A stretch of 64,000 nucleotides of DNA from Staphylococcus simulans. GTDB taxonomy: Bacteria; Bacillota; Bacilli; Staphylococcales; Staphylococcaceae. The stretch is from NCBI RefSeq assembly GCF_002994445.1, contig NZ_MRZJ01000003.1:1-64000 (forward strand), read 5' to 3'. Below are positions 37,032 through 46,290 of the stretch, piece by piece. The stretch's first letter is position 1; the number at the start of each line of letters is the position of its first letter. Below the pieces are notes generated by a model that made no database searches, was not told the origin of the DNA, and saw only the letters and a list, made by a program, of their open reading frames with translations. A program made the translations under genes and the position numbers.

Positions 37032-37955
37032 ATGACACAAAAAGGCTACGGGGAATCTAATGGGAAAATCATATTAGTAGGTGAACATGCGGTGACGTTC
37101 GGCCAGCCTGCGATTGCAATTCCGTTTTCCTCTGGGAAAGTAACAGTTGAAATTGAAGAAATGCCGGAATTGGCAGTGTCTACGATGATCAGTGATGTCT
37201 ATGAAGGCGAAGTTGCGGATGCACCGGAGCATTTACATGCATTAATCAGCAGATTCGAAGAAGAAAATCATATTGATTCACCTGTGATGATTAAAATCGA
37301 TGCACAATTACCGCCTTCAAGAGGTTTAGGTTCTAGTGCTGCTGTAGCCGTAGCCTTCACTAGAGCTGCTTTTGATTATATGGGCAAACCTTTATCTGAT
37401 GAAGCATTGATTGAACATGTCAACTGGGCAGAAATGATTGCGCATGGGAAACCTAGCGGTATTGATGCACAAACGATTGTGTCGAATAAACCGACCTGGT
37501 TCCAAGAAGGTGTCTTTACACCTTTGAAAACTTTGAATGTTGCGGGATATATGGTCGTTTTAGATACCGGCATCAGAGGGAATACCAAAGAGGCAGTGAG
37601 CGATGTGCATGAACTTGTGCAGCACAATCATGAGAATATGCAGTTTATCGAACGTATCGGCCGACTGGTACATGCAGCGAATCAAGCCATCAACACGCAT
37701 AATTTTGAAGCGTTAGCTGACATTTTCAATGAATGCCAAACTTATTTAGCGACATTGACAGTCAGTCATCCGAAAATTGATCGGTTGCTGCAAGTGGCAA
37801 AACAAGCAGGTGCTGTGGCAGGCAAGCTGACAGGCAGCGGCCGCGGCGGCAGTGTCATTACGTTAGTGAAAGATTATGCGACAGCGAAAAAGGTAGCACA
37901 AGCGGTAAAAGAAGCAGGTGCTAAGCATACGTGGATAGAGAATTTAGGAGGTTAA
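37032..37955 (+). CDS. mvk: Mevalonate kinase
   Basis: This GHMP kinase phosphorylates mevalonate, the first dedicated step from mevalonate to isopentenyl diphosphate. The ATP loop PPSRGLGSSAAVAVA is near residue 97, the N-terminal GKIILVGEHAVTFGQPAIA and the C-terminal KLTGSGRGGSVITL motifs are complete. It has 307 residues. It opens the mvk-mvaD-mvaK2 operon, the standard order in Staphylococcus (also called mvaK1). Confidence 0.95.
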   Translation: MTQKGYGESNGKIILVGEHAVTFGQPAIAIPFSSGKVTVEIEEMPELAVSTMISDVYEGEVADAPEHLHALISRFEEENHIDSPVMIKIDAQLPPSRGLGSSAAVAVAFTRAAFDYMGKPLSDEALIEHVNWAEMIAHGKPSGIDAQTIVSNKPTWFQEGVFTPLKTLNVAGYMVVLDTGIRGNTKEAVSDVHELVQHNHENMQFIERIGRLVHAANQAINTHNFEALADIFNECQTYLATLTVSHPKIDRLLQVAKQAGAVAGKLTGSGRGGSVITLVKDYATAKKVAQAVKEAGAKHTWIENLGG

Positions 37956-37960
37956 TTCAA

Positions 37961-38956
37961 TTGGCTAAGACGGGCAAAGCGAGAGCGCATACGAATATTG
38001 CGTTGATTAAATATTGGGGGAAAGCAGACGATGCACTGATTATTCCAATGAATAATAGTTTGTCGCTGACTTTGGATAAATTTTATACGGAAACACGTGC
38101 AACATTTGATGCGCAATTTGAAAAGGACCGTTTCTTCTTAAACGGGGAAGAAGCGGATGACAAAGAAACGCAAAAAATTTCAGCATACTTAGACATTGTC
38201 AGAGCACGCGCAGGTACTGACATGAAAGCACATATCGATAGCACTAATTTTGTGCCGACGGCAGCTGGATTAGCTTCTTCTGCCAGTGCGTTTGCGGCAC
38301 TTGCGGCTGCATGCAATGAAGCATTGGACATGCAGTTGTCTGATAAAGATTTATCCCGCCTCGCTAGACGCGGTTCAGGTTCTGCAAGCCGCAGTATTTA
38401 CGGAGGATTTGCGGAATGGGAAAAAGGCCATGATGATGAAACGTCTTATGCACATGCCATCGATGCAGATCATTGGGAAGATGATTTAGCAATGATATTC
38501 GTAGTGATTAATCAACAATCTAAAAAAGTAAAAAGCCGTGCTGGGATGTCCTTAACGCGCAATACTTCTCGCTTTTACCAATATTGGTTAGACCATATTG
38601 ATGCGGATATCAAAGAAGCAAAAGCAGCGATTGCAGCTAAAGATTTCAAACGTTTAGGCGAAGTATTTGAAGAGAATGGACTGCGTATGCATGCGACAAA
38701 CTTAGGGGCACAACCGCCATTTACATATTTGGTGCCGGAAAGTTATGAAGCCATGGCTTTAGTACATGAATGCCGCGAAGCAGGATTGCCAGCATACTTC
38801 ACAATGGATGCAGGCCCTAATGTAAAAGTATTAGTACAAAAACAGCATCAGCAAGCAGTCATTGATAAATTAACAACTTACTTTGATCAAGACCAAATTA
38901 TCGCAAGTGATATCGGTACCGGGATTGAAATTATAAATGAGGAAGATGAATCATGA
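37961..38956 (+). CDS. mvaD: Diphosphomevalonate decarboxylase
   Basis: MvaD decarboxylates diphosphomevalonate to isopentenyl diphosphate with ATP. The N-terminal KARAHTNIALIKYWGK and the GHMP loop PTAAGLASSASAFAALA are diagnostic; RRGSGSASRSIYGGFAEW follows. A TTG at 37961 is the likely start because AGGAGG ends ten bases upstream and the protein then has 331 residues as in S. aureus; the open frame to 37931 runs inside mvk. Its stop overlaps the mvaK2 start by four bases. Confidence 0.95.
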   Translation: MAKTGKARAHTNIALIKYWGKADDALIIPMNNSLSLTLDKFYTETRATFDAQFEKDRFFLNGEEADDKETQKISAYLDIVRARAGTDMKAHIDSTNFVPTAAGLASSASAFAALAAACNEALDMQLSDKDLSRLARRGSGSASRSIYGGFAEWEKGHDDETSYAHAIDADHWEDDLAMIFVVINQQSKKVKSRAGMSLTRNTSRFYQYWLDHIDADIKEAKAAIAAKDFKRLGEVFEENGLRMHATNLGAQPPFTYLVPESYEAMALVHECREAGLPAYFTMDAGPNVKVLVQKQHQQAVIDKLTTYFDQDQIIASDIGTGIEIINEEDES

Positions 38957-40032
38957 TTACAGTCAAAGCGCCAGGCAAACTCTATATCGCAGGTGAATAT
39001 GCAGTAACGGAACCAGGTTATAAGTCTGTATTGATAGCAGTGGACCGTTTTGTGACGGCTACGATTGATACAGCAGCCGCAAATAACGGCGGTTCAATTC
39101 ATTCTAAAACGCTGCATCATGAGCCGATTACATTCCAAAGAGAAGGCGATAAGATTGCAGTCTCAGACGCGAATGCGGCTAAACAATTAGAATATGTGAT
39201 TACTGCAGTTGAAGTCTTTGAGCAATATGCTAAAAGCTGCGGTAAAGCGCTGAAACACTTTGATTTAGTGATCGACAGCAATTTAGATGATGCCTCTGGC
39301 CATAAATACGGTTTAGGTTCGAGTGCTGCTGTTTTAGTTTCTGTCGTTAAAGCACTGAATGAATTTTATGAGCTGGATTTAGCGAATTTAAATATTTATA
39401 AGCTTGCGGTGATTGCGAATATGAAACTGCAAAGTTTAAGCTCATGCGGCGACATTGCAGTCAGTGTCTTTACAGGCTGGTTAGCTTACAGTACTTTCGA
39501 CCATGATTGGGTCATGCAGCAGATTGAAACGTCTTCTGTTGCTGAAGTGGTAAAGAAAAACTGGCCGGGATTATATACTGAACCCTTGCAAGCCCCTGAG
39601 AATATGGAAGTGCTTATCGGCTGGACAGGTTCTCCAGCGTCATCTCCTTACTTAGTCAGTGAAGTGAAACGATTAAAATCAGATCCAGAGTTTTACACCC
39701 GTTTCTTAGAACAATCTCAATCTTGTGTTGAACGTTTGATTTATGCTTTTAAAACGAACAATTTAAAAGGTGTACAAGCTATGATTCGACGCAACCGTTC
39801 TATCATCCAAATGATGGATGCAGAAGCAATTGTCGACATTGAAACACCTCAGCTTAGACAATTATGCGATATCGCAGAGACTTATAATGCTGCTGCTAAA
39901 ACATCAGGTGCAGGCGGAGGAGACTGCGGTATAGCGATTATCGGCAACCAAAAACACCGCAAAATGATTTATAACAGCTGGAAAGCAGCAAACATCAAAC
40001 CGCTGCCATTCCACGTTTATCAAGGTCAATAA
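38953..40032 (+). CDS. mvaK2: Phosphomevalonate kinase
   Basis: This enzyme adds the second phosphate to make diphosphomevalonate. It is a GHMP kinase of 359 residues: VKAPGKLYIAGEYAVTEPG at the start, KYGLGSSAAVLVSVV in the middle and TSGAGGGDCGIAI near the end. The ATGA overlap with mvaD (38953-38956) shows translational coupling. It ends the operon and a terminator follows. Confidence 0.95.
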   Translation: MITVKAPGKLYIAGEYAVTEPGYKSVLIAVDRFVTATIDTAAANNGGSIHSKTLHHEPITFQREGDKIAVSDANAAKQLEYVITAVEVFEQYAKSCGKALKHFDLVIDSNLDDASGHKYGLGSSAAVLVSVVKALNEFYELDLANLNIYKLAVIANMKLQSLSSCGDIAVSVFTGWLAYSTFDHDWVMQQIETSSVAEVVKKNWPGLYTEPLQAPENMEVLIGWTGSPASSPYLVSEVKRLKSDPEFYTRFLEQSQSCVERLIYAFKTNNLKGVQAMIRRNRSIIQMMDAEAIVDIETPQLRQLCDIAETYNAAAKTSGAGGGDCGIAIIGNQKHRKMIYNSWKAANIKPLPFHVYQGQ

Positions 40033-40041
40033 TATAGTGTG

Positions 40042-40081
40042 CTGTCTCACTGTGAACCATTGCAGTGCGGCAGTTTTTTTA
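40042..40081 (+). terminator. Terminator of the mevalonate operon
   Basis: CTGTCTCACTG (40042-40052) pairs with CAGTGCGGCAG (40063-40073) with one mismatch, then a run of T. Confidence 0.85.
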
Positions 40082-40247
40082 TAGCAGATTTCAGTGTACT
40101 GCTGAGGTGTTAAAGACTGAGTATCATACGGTTCAAAGAATTGGGACTTGAAATTTTACGGAAAAAGCGTAGAATAGATAAGGTTAAATAATAGAAGTCG
40201 TTAGAGAAAATAGATGATTATAGAGATAAAGTGAGGTGGACATAGCA

Positions 40248-40589
40248 GTGCAAAACAAATTTTTGATTTGTGATGATTGCCAAGCCGTTAATTGCAAATC
40301 CCTAGAAAGAAAATTAAAGAAATTAGATCCAGAAGCTGAAATAGAAATAGGCTGCCAATCATACTGTGGTCCAGGTCGCAGAAAGACATTTGCGTTCGTC
40401 AACAACCGCCCTTTAGCAGCATTAACAGAAGATGAGTTAATGGAGAAAGTTGAAAAGCAGCTTCAAAAACCGCGTGATCCAGAAGAAGAAGAGCGCTTGC
40501 GTCAACGTAATGAAGAACGTAAACGCAGAAAAGAAGAACAAGACCGAAAACTTAAAGAAAAATTAGCGAAACGTAAACAAGCTAAATAA
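40248..40589 (+). CDS. DUF1450 protein with cysteine cluster
   Basis: The N-terminal half is a DUF1450 (YuzB-like) domain with CDDCQAVNC and [21 protein letters not shown], five cysteines that could bind a metal or cluster, a thioredoxin-like arrangement. The C-terminal 45 residues are almost all Lys, Arg, Glu and Gln and probably form one long charged helix; Bacillus YuzB lacks this tail. I favour GTG at 40248 behind GAGGTGG (113 residues); a GTG at 40236 lies in that site. The function is unknown. Confidence 0.8.
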   Translation: MQNKFLICDDCQAVNCKSLERKLKKLDPEAEIEIGCQSYCGPGRRKTFAFVNNRPLAALTEDELMEKVEKQLQKPRDPEEEERLRQRNEERKRRKEEQDRKLKEKLAKRKQAK

Positions 40590-40605
40590 ATAGAATTTCA
40601 ATTAC

Positions 40606-40661
40606 AAAAAGACAGACCCTTAACTGTTTGCATATAGGCAAAACAGAGGGTCTGTCTTTTT
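40606..40661. terminator. Strong bidirectional terminator
   Basis: AAAAAGACAGACCCT (40606-40620) and AGGGTCTGTCTTTTT (40647-40661) are 15-bp perfect arms. Confidence 0.92.
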
Positions 40662-40736
40662 ATCGTTTGAACTATCGCGAGATTCATCGAATATTGACTG
40701 CGGATAATGCCGTTGTTGTCTCGTGGTAGTGGATTC

Positions 40737-40970
40737 TCAATAAACTTTTACATATGACCTGCAAGCATTTAAAACATCTTTAGTATAGAAATGACGCAAA
40801 TTGTCCTTTGTATACGATGGGATAAGTTCTTTTCTTTTCACCCATTTATCTATAAGAGATGGCGGGATGCCATCAACTGCCATTTCAGATTCATCAGTTA
40901 CTAAAGTGTCCCAATCTAACGTTACAGGCTGCGAGTCAATATAAATGTTACTAAAGCTCGTATCATCCAT
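40737..40970 (-). CDS. Small protein with a MerR/excisionase-like helix-turn-helix
   Basis: A 77-residue protein of no family I recognise. Residues about 35-68 (PPSLIDKWVKRKELIPSYTK, then HFYTKDVLNAC) follow the pattern of winged-helix excisionase or MerR DNA-binding domains, in which a helix with I.KW is followed by a K.LIP turn and a wing ending in F..KDV. AAAAGGTGA seven bases before the ATG supports real translation. It stands alone. A phage-type regulator remnant or a small transcription factor are possible. Confidence 0.6.
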   Translation of the reverse strand: MDDTSFSNIYIDSQPVTLDWDTLVTDESEMAVDGIPPSLIDKWVKRKELIPSYTKDNLRHFYTKDVLNACRSYVKVY

Positions 40971-41214
40971 ATTTTAATCACCTTTTATTGAGTTATTAAG
41001 TCCCTTTTGCTTGATTGAATAGGGTACCTTTTATCCTTCTTACTCAGTTCATATACCCAGTCTATCTTGAAGGTATTCGCATTTTTTACAAAAAATTTAC
41101 GTTAGATTCATTAAGTTGGTATATTTACATAATGTAACCTATAATTAGGCTTATTAAACAAGAGATAACAATGTTCATAAAAAGTTCACTTATATTCCAG
41201 AAAGGAACCTGCAC

Positions 41215-41775
41215 ATGATAACTGTTATATTCGGAGGAAGCAGACCAGAAGGCAATTCTGCTTCACTCGCAAAATTGGTTGTAGAGGGTTTAGATTATCA
41301 ATGGATTGATTTAACGCAATACCGCTTCGCACCTGTCAGGGATGTCAGACATAATGGGGGACAAATTGACGGCTACCTAGATGATTATCCTGATATTATT
41401 GATCGTGTGTTAGAAAGCGATAGTGTGATATTGGTGTCGCCGGTATATTGGTATAGTGTTTCAGCCTCAATGAAAGCATTCATCGACCACTGGTCAGAAA
41501 CATTGCGCGATAAAAATTATCGTGATTTTAAAGAAAAGATGGCACAAATCGAATTTCGTTTAATTTTAGTAGGCGGTGATTGTCCTAAAATCAAAGCACG
41601 TCCATGTATGCATCAAATAGAATACAGCTTGGAATTTTTAGGTGCCCGCTTAGAAGATTATCTGATTGGTACAGCGAATGTACCGGGTGATATTTTAAAA
41701 GATACATACGCGATGCATCACGCCAAGCAGTGGCATGAGCAATTAAAAGAAAAAGCAAGCACACGTAAGTTATAG
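41215..41775 (+). CDS. NAD(P)H-dependent flavin oxidoreductase
   Basis: A flavodoxin-fold reductase of 186 residues. The phosphate loop GGSRPEGNSASLAK is at the N terminus, and LVSPVYWYSVSASMKAFIDHWS is the second FMN-binding strand. It reduces FMN, quinones or related electrophiles with NAD(P)H. AGAAAGGA lies upstream of the ATG. It stands alone between AT-rich spacers. A paralogue is at 20380. Confidence 0.85.
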   Translation: MITVIFGGSRPEGNSASLAKLVVEGLDYQWIDLTQYRFAPVRDVRHNGGQIDGYLDDYPDIIDRVLESDSVILVSPVYWYSVSASMKAFIDHWSETLRDKNYRDFKEKMAQIEFRLILVGGDCPKIKARPCMHQIEYSLEFLGARLEDYLIGTANVPGDILKDTYAMHHAKQWHEQLKEKASTRKL

Positions 41776-42028
41776 ATAATGTGTTGTATTAGATTTGAAG
41801 CGCTTAGGGTTATATCTGAATGCTTTTTATATTTATAAACACAACAACTGATTCAGGCTATATATTTATCATGTATATTGCGCTGTGTTTAGTAACACCC
41901 TGCAAGCGGGGTAGAACAATAAATAAGTCGTCATACGCGTGTTTGTTTAAACACAATTTTATATCTCGTATGATATAATTAATTTATTCATTTTGAAAGT
42001 TGAACTATGTAAGGAGACGTGATTAACG

Positions 42029-42505
42029 ATGCATAAAGTGAGAGAAGCAACACCAGCGGATGTTGTCGGCATCAGAGATGTGGCAACAAAAGCATGGTAT
42101 AACACGTATTTGAATATCTATGCTGCGACGACTGTCAATGAGTTATTGACAGCTTCATACAATGAGCAGCATTTGCTCAAAAGATTAAAAGAACAATTAT
42201 TCCTAGTGGCAGAAGAAGATAATGAAATTGTAGGGTTCGCTAATTTTATTAACGGCAGCGAACTTTTCTTATCTGCGCACTATATTCATCCTAAAGCACA
42301 ACGTAAAGGCTATGGTACTGCCTTATTAAATAAAGGATTGGACCATTTCAAAGGACAATATGATGCGGTTTATTTAGAAGTAGATAACCAAAACGAAGAA
42401 GGTGTCGAATACTACCGCCAACAAGGCTTTGAAATGGTACGCGCTTATAACCGAGAAGTATACGGGGAAGTCATGGACCTTGCGCTAATGAAAAAGGTAT
42501 TTTAA
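42029..42505 (+). CDS. GNAT family N-acetyltransferase
   Basis: The 158-residue protein has the GNAT core: FLSAHYIHPKAQRKGYGTALLNKGLDHF with the acetyl-CoA loop QRKGYGTA, and a C-terminal YYRQQGFEMVR motif. Its substrate is unknown. AAGGAG precedes the ATG. It lies 33 bases ahead of the HD hydrolase gene and may be co-transcribed with it. Confidence 0.85.
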   Translation: MHKVREATPADVVGIRDVATKAWYNTYLNIYAATTVNELLTASYNEQHLLKRLKEQLFLVAEEDNEIVGFANFINGSELFLSAHYIHPKAQRKGYGTALLNKGLDHFKGQYDAVYLEVDNQNEEGVEYYRQQGFEMVRAYNREVYGEVMDLALMKKVF

Positions 42506-42538
42506 ATATATTGAATAGAATGAGATGGAGGGATCCTC

Positions 42539-43837
42539 ATGGCGGAGACAGATTACGGCACTAAAAAATTATTTGAAGAGAAAGTATTCAAAGATCCGAT
42601 TCACCGCTATATTCATGTTAAAGATCAAGTCATTTGGGATTTAGTAAAAACAAAAGAATTCCAGCGTTTGCGCCGTATCAAACAGCTAGGTACGCTGTAT
42701 TTGTCTTTCCACACTGCAGAACACAGCCGTTTTGGCCATTCGCTGGGTGTGTATGAGATTGTCCGCAGAATTATTGACGAGTCGTTTCGCGGACGCGAAG
42801 CATGGCATGATGATGACCGTTTGCTCGCATTATGTGCTGCTTTGCTGCATGATTTAGGTCATGGTCCTTTCTCTCACAGTTTCGAAAAGATTTTCAATAC
42901 AGATCACGAAGCATTTACACAAGCCATTATTACCGGAAATACTGAAGTGAATGCCGTGCTGAGCAGAGTTTCAAAAGACTTTCCGAAACAAGTTGCAGAC
43001 GTGATTAATAAAACACATCCTAATAAGCTGGTCATTTCTATGATTTCATCTCAAATCGATGCAGATAGAATGGATTACCTGCAAAGGGATGCTTATTTTA
43101 CAGGTGTGCAATACGGCAAATTCGATATGGAACGTATCTTAAGATTAATGCGTCCAACTAAAGAGGAAGTCTTGATTAAAGACAGCGGTATGCATGCGGT
43201 AGAAAACTTTATTATGAGCCGCTATCAAATGTATTGGCAGATTTATTTCCACCCGGTCAGCCGAGGCGGAGAAGTCTTGCTGAATAACTGTTTGAAACGT
43301 GCAAAAGCGCTCTATCAAGAAGGTTATGAGTTTAATTTGTTTCCTAAAGATTTCATTCCGTTCTTTGAAGGAACGATGACAATCGAACAATATGTAGAGC
43401 TGGATGAAGCGGTAGTCTTATATTACTTGAAAGAATGGATTAAAGAAGAAGACGATATCTTAAGTGATTTAGCACGCCGTTTTATTAATCGGGATTTATT
43501 CAAATATCTGCCGTTTGACGGTTCGATTATTACAATGAATGAGCTGAGAGAGTTGTTTGAAGCCGGCGGTATTAATCCGGATTACTATTTCGTGAGCGAA
43601 TCGTTCTCTGATCTGCCTTATGATTATGACCGTCCGGGGTCTAACCGCCAACCGATTCATCTCCTTCAGCATAACGGCAAAATCCGAGAAATCAGCAGTC
43701 AGTCTATGGTGATTCAAAGTATCACAGGAATTAATCGCCAAGATTATAAATTATATTATCCTAAAGAACTGGTTCATAATATCAAAGATGATGCAGTACG
43801 CGAACGTATTTTGAGTATCTTAAATGAACTGAATTAA
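42539..43837 (+). CDS. HD domain phosphohydrolase (YwfO-like)
   Basis: A 432-residue HD-superfamily protein. The metal site is HSRFGHSLG followed by LLHDLGHGPFSHSFE (about residue 102), and a distal aspartate lies in SSQIDADRMDYLQRDA. This arrangement matches the dNTPase-like YwfO/SAMHD1-type group, which hydrolyses dNTPs. GGAGGG precedes the ATG. The neighbours do not narrow the role. Confidence 0.9.
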   Translation: MAETDYGTKKLFEEKVFKDPIHRYIHVKDQVIWDLVKTKEFQRLRRIKQLGTLYLSFHTAEHSRFGHSLGVYEIVRRIIDESFRGREAWHDDDRLLALCAALLHDLGHGPFSHSFEKIFNTDHEAFTQAIITGNTEVNAVLSRVSKDFPKQVADVINKTHPNKLVISMISSQIDADRMDYLQRDAYFTGVQYGKFDMERILRLMRPTKEEVLIKDSGMHAVENFIMSRYQMYWQIYFHPVSRGGEVLLNNCLKRAKALYQEGYEFNLFPKDFIPFFEGTMTIEQYVELDEAVVLYYLKEWIKEEDDILSDLARRFINRDLFKYLPFDGSIITMNELRELFEAGGINPDYYFVSESFSDLPYDYDRPGSNRQPIHLLQHNGKIREISSQSMVIQSITGINRQDYKLYYPKELVHNIKDDAVRERILSILNELN

Positions 43838-43916
43838 ACGATGTGCATTGTATTCGAAAAGATACAGATGATACAGTAAAATAGAATAACATGAGCATAT
43901 AATGGAGGTGTGGCTT

Positions 43917-44429
43917 GTGGCAGAGAATAAAGGGTTTAAATTCAATATTATTAAAAATGACCCGCTAGACGGCCATAAAGGAACAAATATCGGGGCAATC
44001 AGTTTAGATAACGTTGCACCTGTATTTATAGACATGCAATCTAAAGAAGCATTTATTGATATCGGTGCGATGCACGCACGTGCAGATGTTGAAAAAGGTG
44101 TAAAATGGATTACAGATAAAGAAACAGTCGAAGGACCTGAAGCGAAAGAATATTGGTTATGCTGGGTAACGACTGAACGCGGTGAACAAGGTGCATATTA
44201 TGCAGGGTTAACCGCATGTTACCTCATGGTAAATAAAAAAATCCGCAGAGGCTACAAAAGCATGCCTGAACATGTGAATATGATGGATAAATCTATGAAA
44301 CATAAAGTAGTCATCGATCATATCGGAGATGAATACATCGCGATTATCAGAGACTTCCTTAAAAATCATGATATTGAAATGTGGAATCATTCAAGCGATG
44401 AATTAAAAGAAGCATTGCACGATAAGTAA
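43917..44429 (+). CDS. YwhD family protein
   Basis: The 170-residue protein matches the YwhD family of Bacillus and Staphylococcus, of unknown function: FNIIKNDPLDGHKGTNIGAIS at the N terminus and AYYAGLTACYLMVNKKIRRGYKSMPEHVN in the middle. It is soluble and has no known catalytic motif. I chose GTG 43917 behind GGAGGTG; an ATG at 43902 overlaps that site. A terminator follows. Confidence 0.85.
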   Translation: MAENKGFKFNIIKNDPLDGHKGTNIGAISLDNVAPVFIDMQSKEAFIDIGAMHARADVEKGVKWITDKETVEGPEAKEYWLCWVTTERGEQGAYYAGLTACYLMVNKKIRRGYKSMPEHVNMMDKSMKHKVVIDHIGDEYIAIIRDFLKNHDIEMWNHSSDELKEALHDK

Positions 44430-44435
44430 ATGTTA

Positions 44436-44471
44436 AGCAGAAATCACACAAAGTGGTTTCTGCTTTTTTTG
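44436..44471 (+). terminator. Terminator after the YwhD gene
   Basis: AGCAGAAATCAC (44436-44447) and GTGGTTTCTGCT (44453-44464) are perfect arms with a T tract. Confidence 0.92.
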
Positions 44472-44557
44472 CCCGTTCATCATTCTAAGTATGTTACAGT
44501 AAGTATATAAATTTTAGAATAATCTAAATTGCAAGATTATTGAAAAGGGGAGATAGT

Positions 44558-45736
44558 ATGAGTTCAGAATTAATTCAGCGATTAAAAGAGAAAGAGGACC
44601 GTATGGTTGAAATCAGACGTTATCTGCATGCACATCCGGAACTATCTTTCAAAGAAGTTGAAACACCGAAGTATATTGCAGAATTCTATAAAGATAAGGA
44701 TTGTGAAGTAGAAACTAATGTCGGAGAAAATGGTTTGAAGGTCACTATCGACAGCGGGAAACCGGGTAAAACGATTGCGATTCGTGCCGATTTTGATGCA
44801 TTGCCGATAGAAGAAGCAACAGGTTTGCCGTTCGCGTCAGAAAATCCTGGTGTTATGCATGCTTGCGGTCACGATGCACATACAGCTTATATGCTGATAT
44901 TGGCTGAGACATTAATCGAGATGAAAGATCAATTCTCAGGAAAAGTAGTTGTGATACATCAACCAGCTGAAGAAATGCCTCCAGGCGGTGCAATCGGAAT
45001 GATTAAAGATGGCGTTTTAGATGGTGTAGATCATGTATTAGGGGTACATGTGATGAGTAATGGTGAGCGCGGTACAATTTATTATCGAGAAGGCAATGTA
45101 CAAACAGGGCGCGGGTTCTTTAAATTAACGATTCACGGTAAGGGCGGCCATGGTTCATCACCGCATGACGCGAATGATGCGATTGTCGCAGGCGCAAACT
45201 TTGTGACGACTGTACAATCTATCGTTTCAAGACGTTTGAGTCCATTTGAAACGGGTGTCGTTTCTATCGGTTCATTCGATGCCAAAGGCCAATTCAATGT
45301 AATTAAAGATAAAGTTGTCCTTGATGGAGATGTACGCGGACTGCAAGATGAAACAAAAGATAAAATCGCACAAGAATTGCAGCATGTCGTAGATGGTTTA
45401 GAAACAACATTCGGTGTGACTTGCGATTATGAATATACAGACGATTATCCGGCTGTCTATAATGATCCAAAATTTACGAAATATGTATCAGAGACATTAA
45501 ACAACGCAGAAAAATCTGCAATACAAAAAGTCGAACGCTGCGAACCTTGGCCGCCTTCAGAAGACTTTGCATATTATTTACAAGAAGTCCCAGGCGCATT
45601 TATCTTTGCAGGTGCAGAACCAGAAGAAGGGGAGGTTTATCCGCACCATCATCCGAAATTCAATATCAGCGAATCTTCTATGATGAGTGCAGCTGAAGCA
45701 GTGGGTACGATTGTGTTAGATTATTTGAAAGACTAA
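44558..45736 (+). CDS. M20 family amidohydrolase, second copy
   Basis: A zinc amidohydrolase related to the one at 6621-7802. The metal motif MHACGHDAHTAYML, the catalytic EE in QPAEEMPPGG, and the dimerisation domain GKGGHGSSPHDANDA are present. It has 392 residues from ATG 44558, chosen because AAGGGGAGAT precedes it. Likely substrates are N-acetyl amino acids or acyl-diaminopimelate. A 13-bp inverted repeat follows the gene. Confidence 0.88.
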   Translation: MSSELIQRLKEKEDRMVEIRRYLHAHPELSFKEVETPKYIAEFYKDKDCEVETNVGENGLKVTIDSGKPGKTIAIRADFDALPIEEATGLPFASENPGVMHACGHDAHTAYMLILAETLIEMKDQFSGKVVVIHQPAEEMPPGGAIGMIKDGVLDGVDHVLGVHVMSNGERGTIYYREGNVQTGRGFFKLTIHGKGGHGSSPHDANDAIVAGANFVTTVQSIVSRRLSPFETGVVSIGSFDAKGQFNVIKDKVVLDGDVRGLQDETKDKIAQELQHVVDGLETTFGVTCDYEYTDDYPAVYNDPKFTKYVSETLNNAEKSAIQKVERCEPWPPSEDFAYYLQEVPGAFIFAGAEPEEGEVYPHHHPKFNISESSMMSAAEAVGTIVLDYLKD

Positions 45737-45777
45737 GTGAAGTGAGACACAATTTAATTTTGATTTTTAGGGTTATC

Positions 45778-45813
45778 AGCGCATACAGTGTGAATTTAGT
45801 CACTGTGTGCGCT
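45778..45813 (+). terminator. Inverted repeat after the second M20 gene
   Basis: AGCGCATACAGTG (45778-45790) and CACTGTGTGCGCT (45801-45813) are 13-bp arms. The tail is only moderately T-rich. Confidence 0.65.
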
Positions 45814-45873
45814 GTATATTTATGTTATAATTCAGAGTATTAATGAATAAATAAGAATAGGGTGAGCGCGTCT

Positions 45874-46290
45874 TTGAATGAAAACATTCGTATACAAACA
45901 TTTCAGATGATTGAACGCGATGGAGAAATAGATGAGTTTGAATTTGAAACCAACGGCACTTGGCAAGAGAAGCGGCAAGCTGAATATATACGTTATGATG
46001 AAGTCGTAGAAAACTTGGAAGTGCATGTTACATTGAAGATTCAAAATGGCGAAGTGAGGTTGCTGCGCAGCGGGAATATTAAACAGAATCTGCATTTTAT
46101 AGAAGGTAATGATACGATGTCATTATACGAAATACCTACTGGCAAGATTCCTTTAACGATTCGTACGCTCAGCATTAATCATTATGTACAACCAGAACAG
46201 TCAAAACTCAAAGTTCGTTATGAACTCTATCAAAATGAAGAGAAGATGGGCACATACCTTTACCAAATTACCTACAAGGAGCTGAAGTAA
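45874..46290 (+). CDS. DUF1934 (YwiB) family protein
   Basis: The 138-residue protein has the DUF1934 pattern with QTFQMIERDGEIDEFEFETNG near the start and LSINHYVQPEQSKLKVRYELYQN near the end; it is a beta-barrel family of unknown function. YwiB precedes argS in Bacillus too. A TTG at 45874 is my choice because AGGGTGAG ends about seven bases upstream; a GTG at 45862 is an alternative. Its stop codon directly abuts the argS start. Confidence 0.82.
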   Translation: MNENIRIQTFQMIERDGEIDEFEFETNGTWQEKRQAEYIRYDEVVENLEVHVTLKIQNGEVRLLRSGNIKQNLHFIEGNDTMSLYEIPTGKIPLTIRTLSINHYVQPEQSKLKVRYELYQNEEKMGTYLYQITYKELK

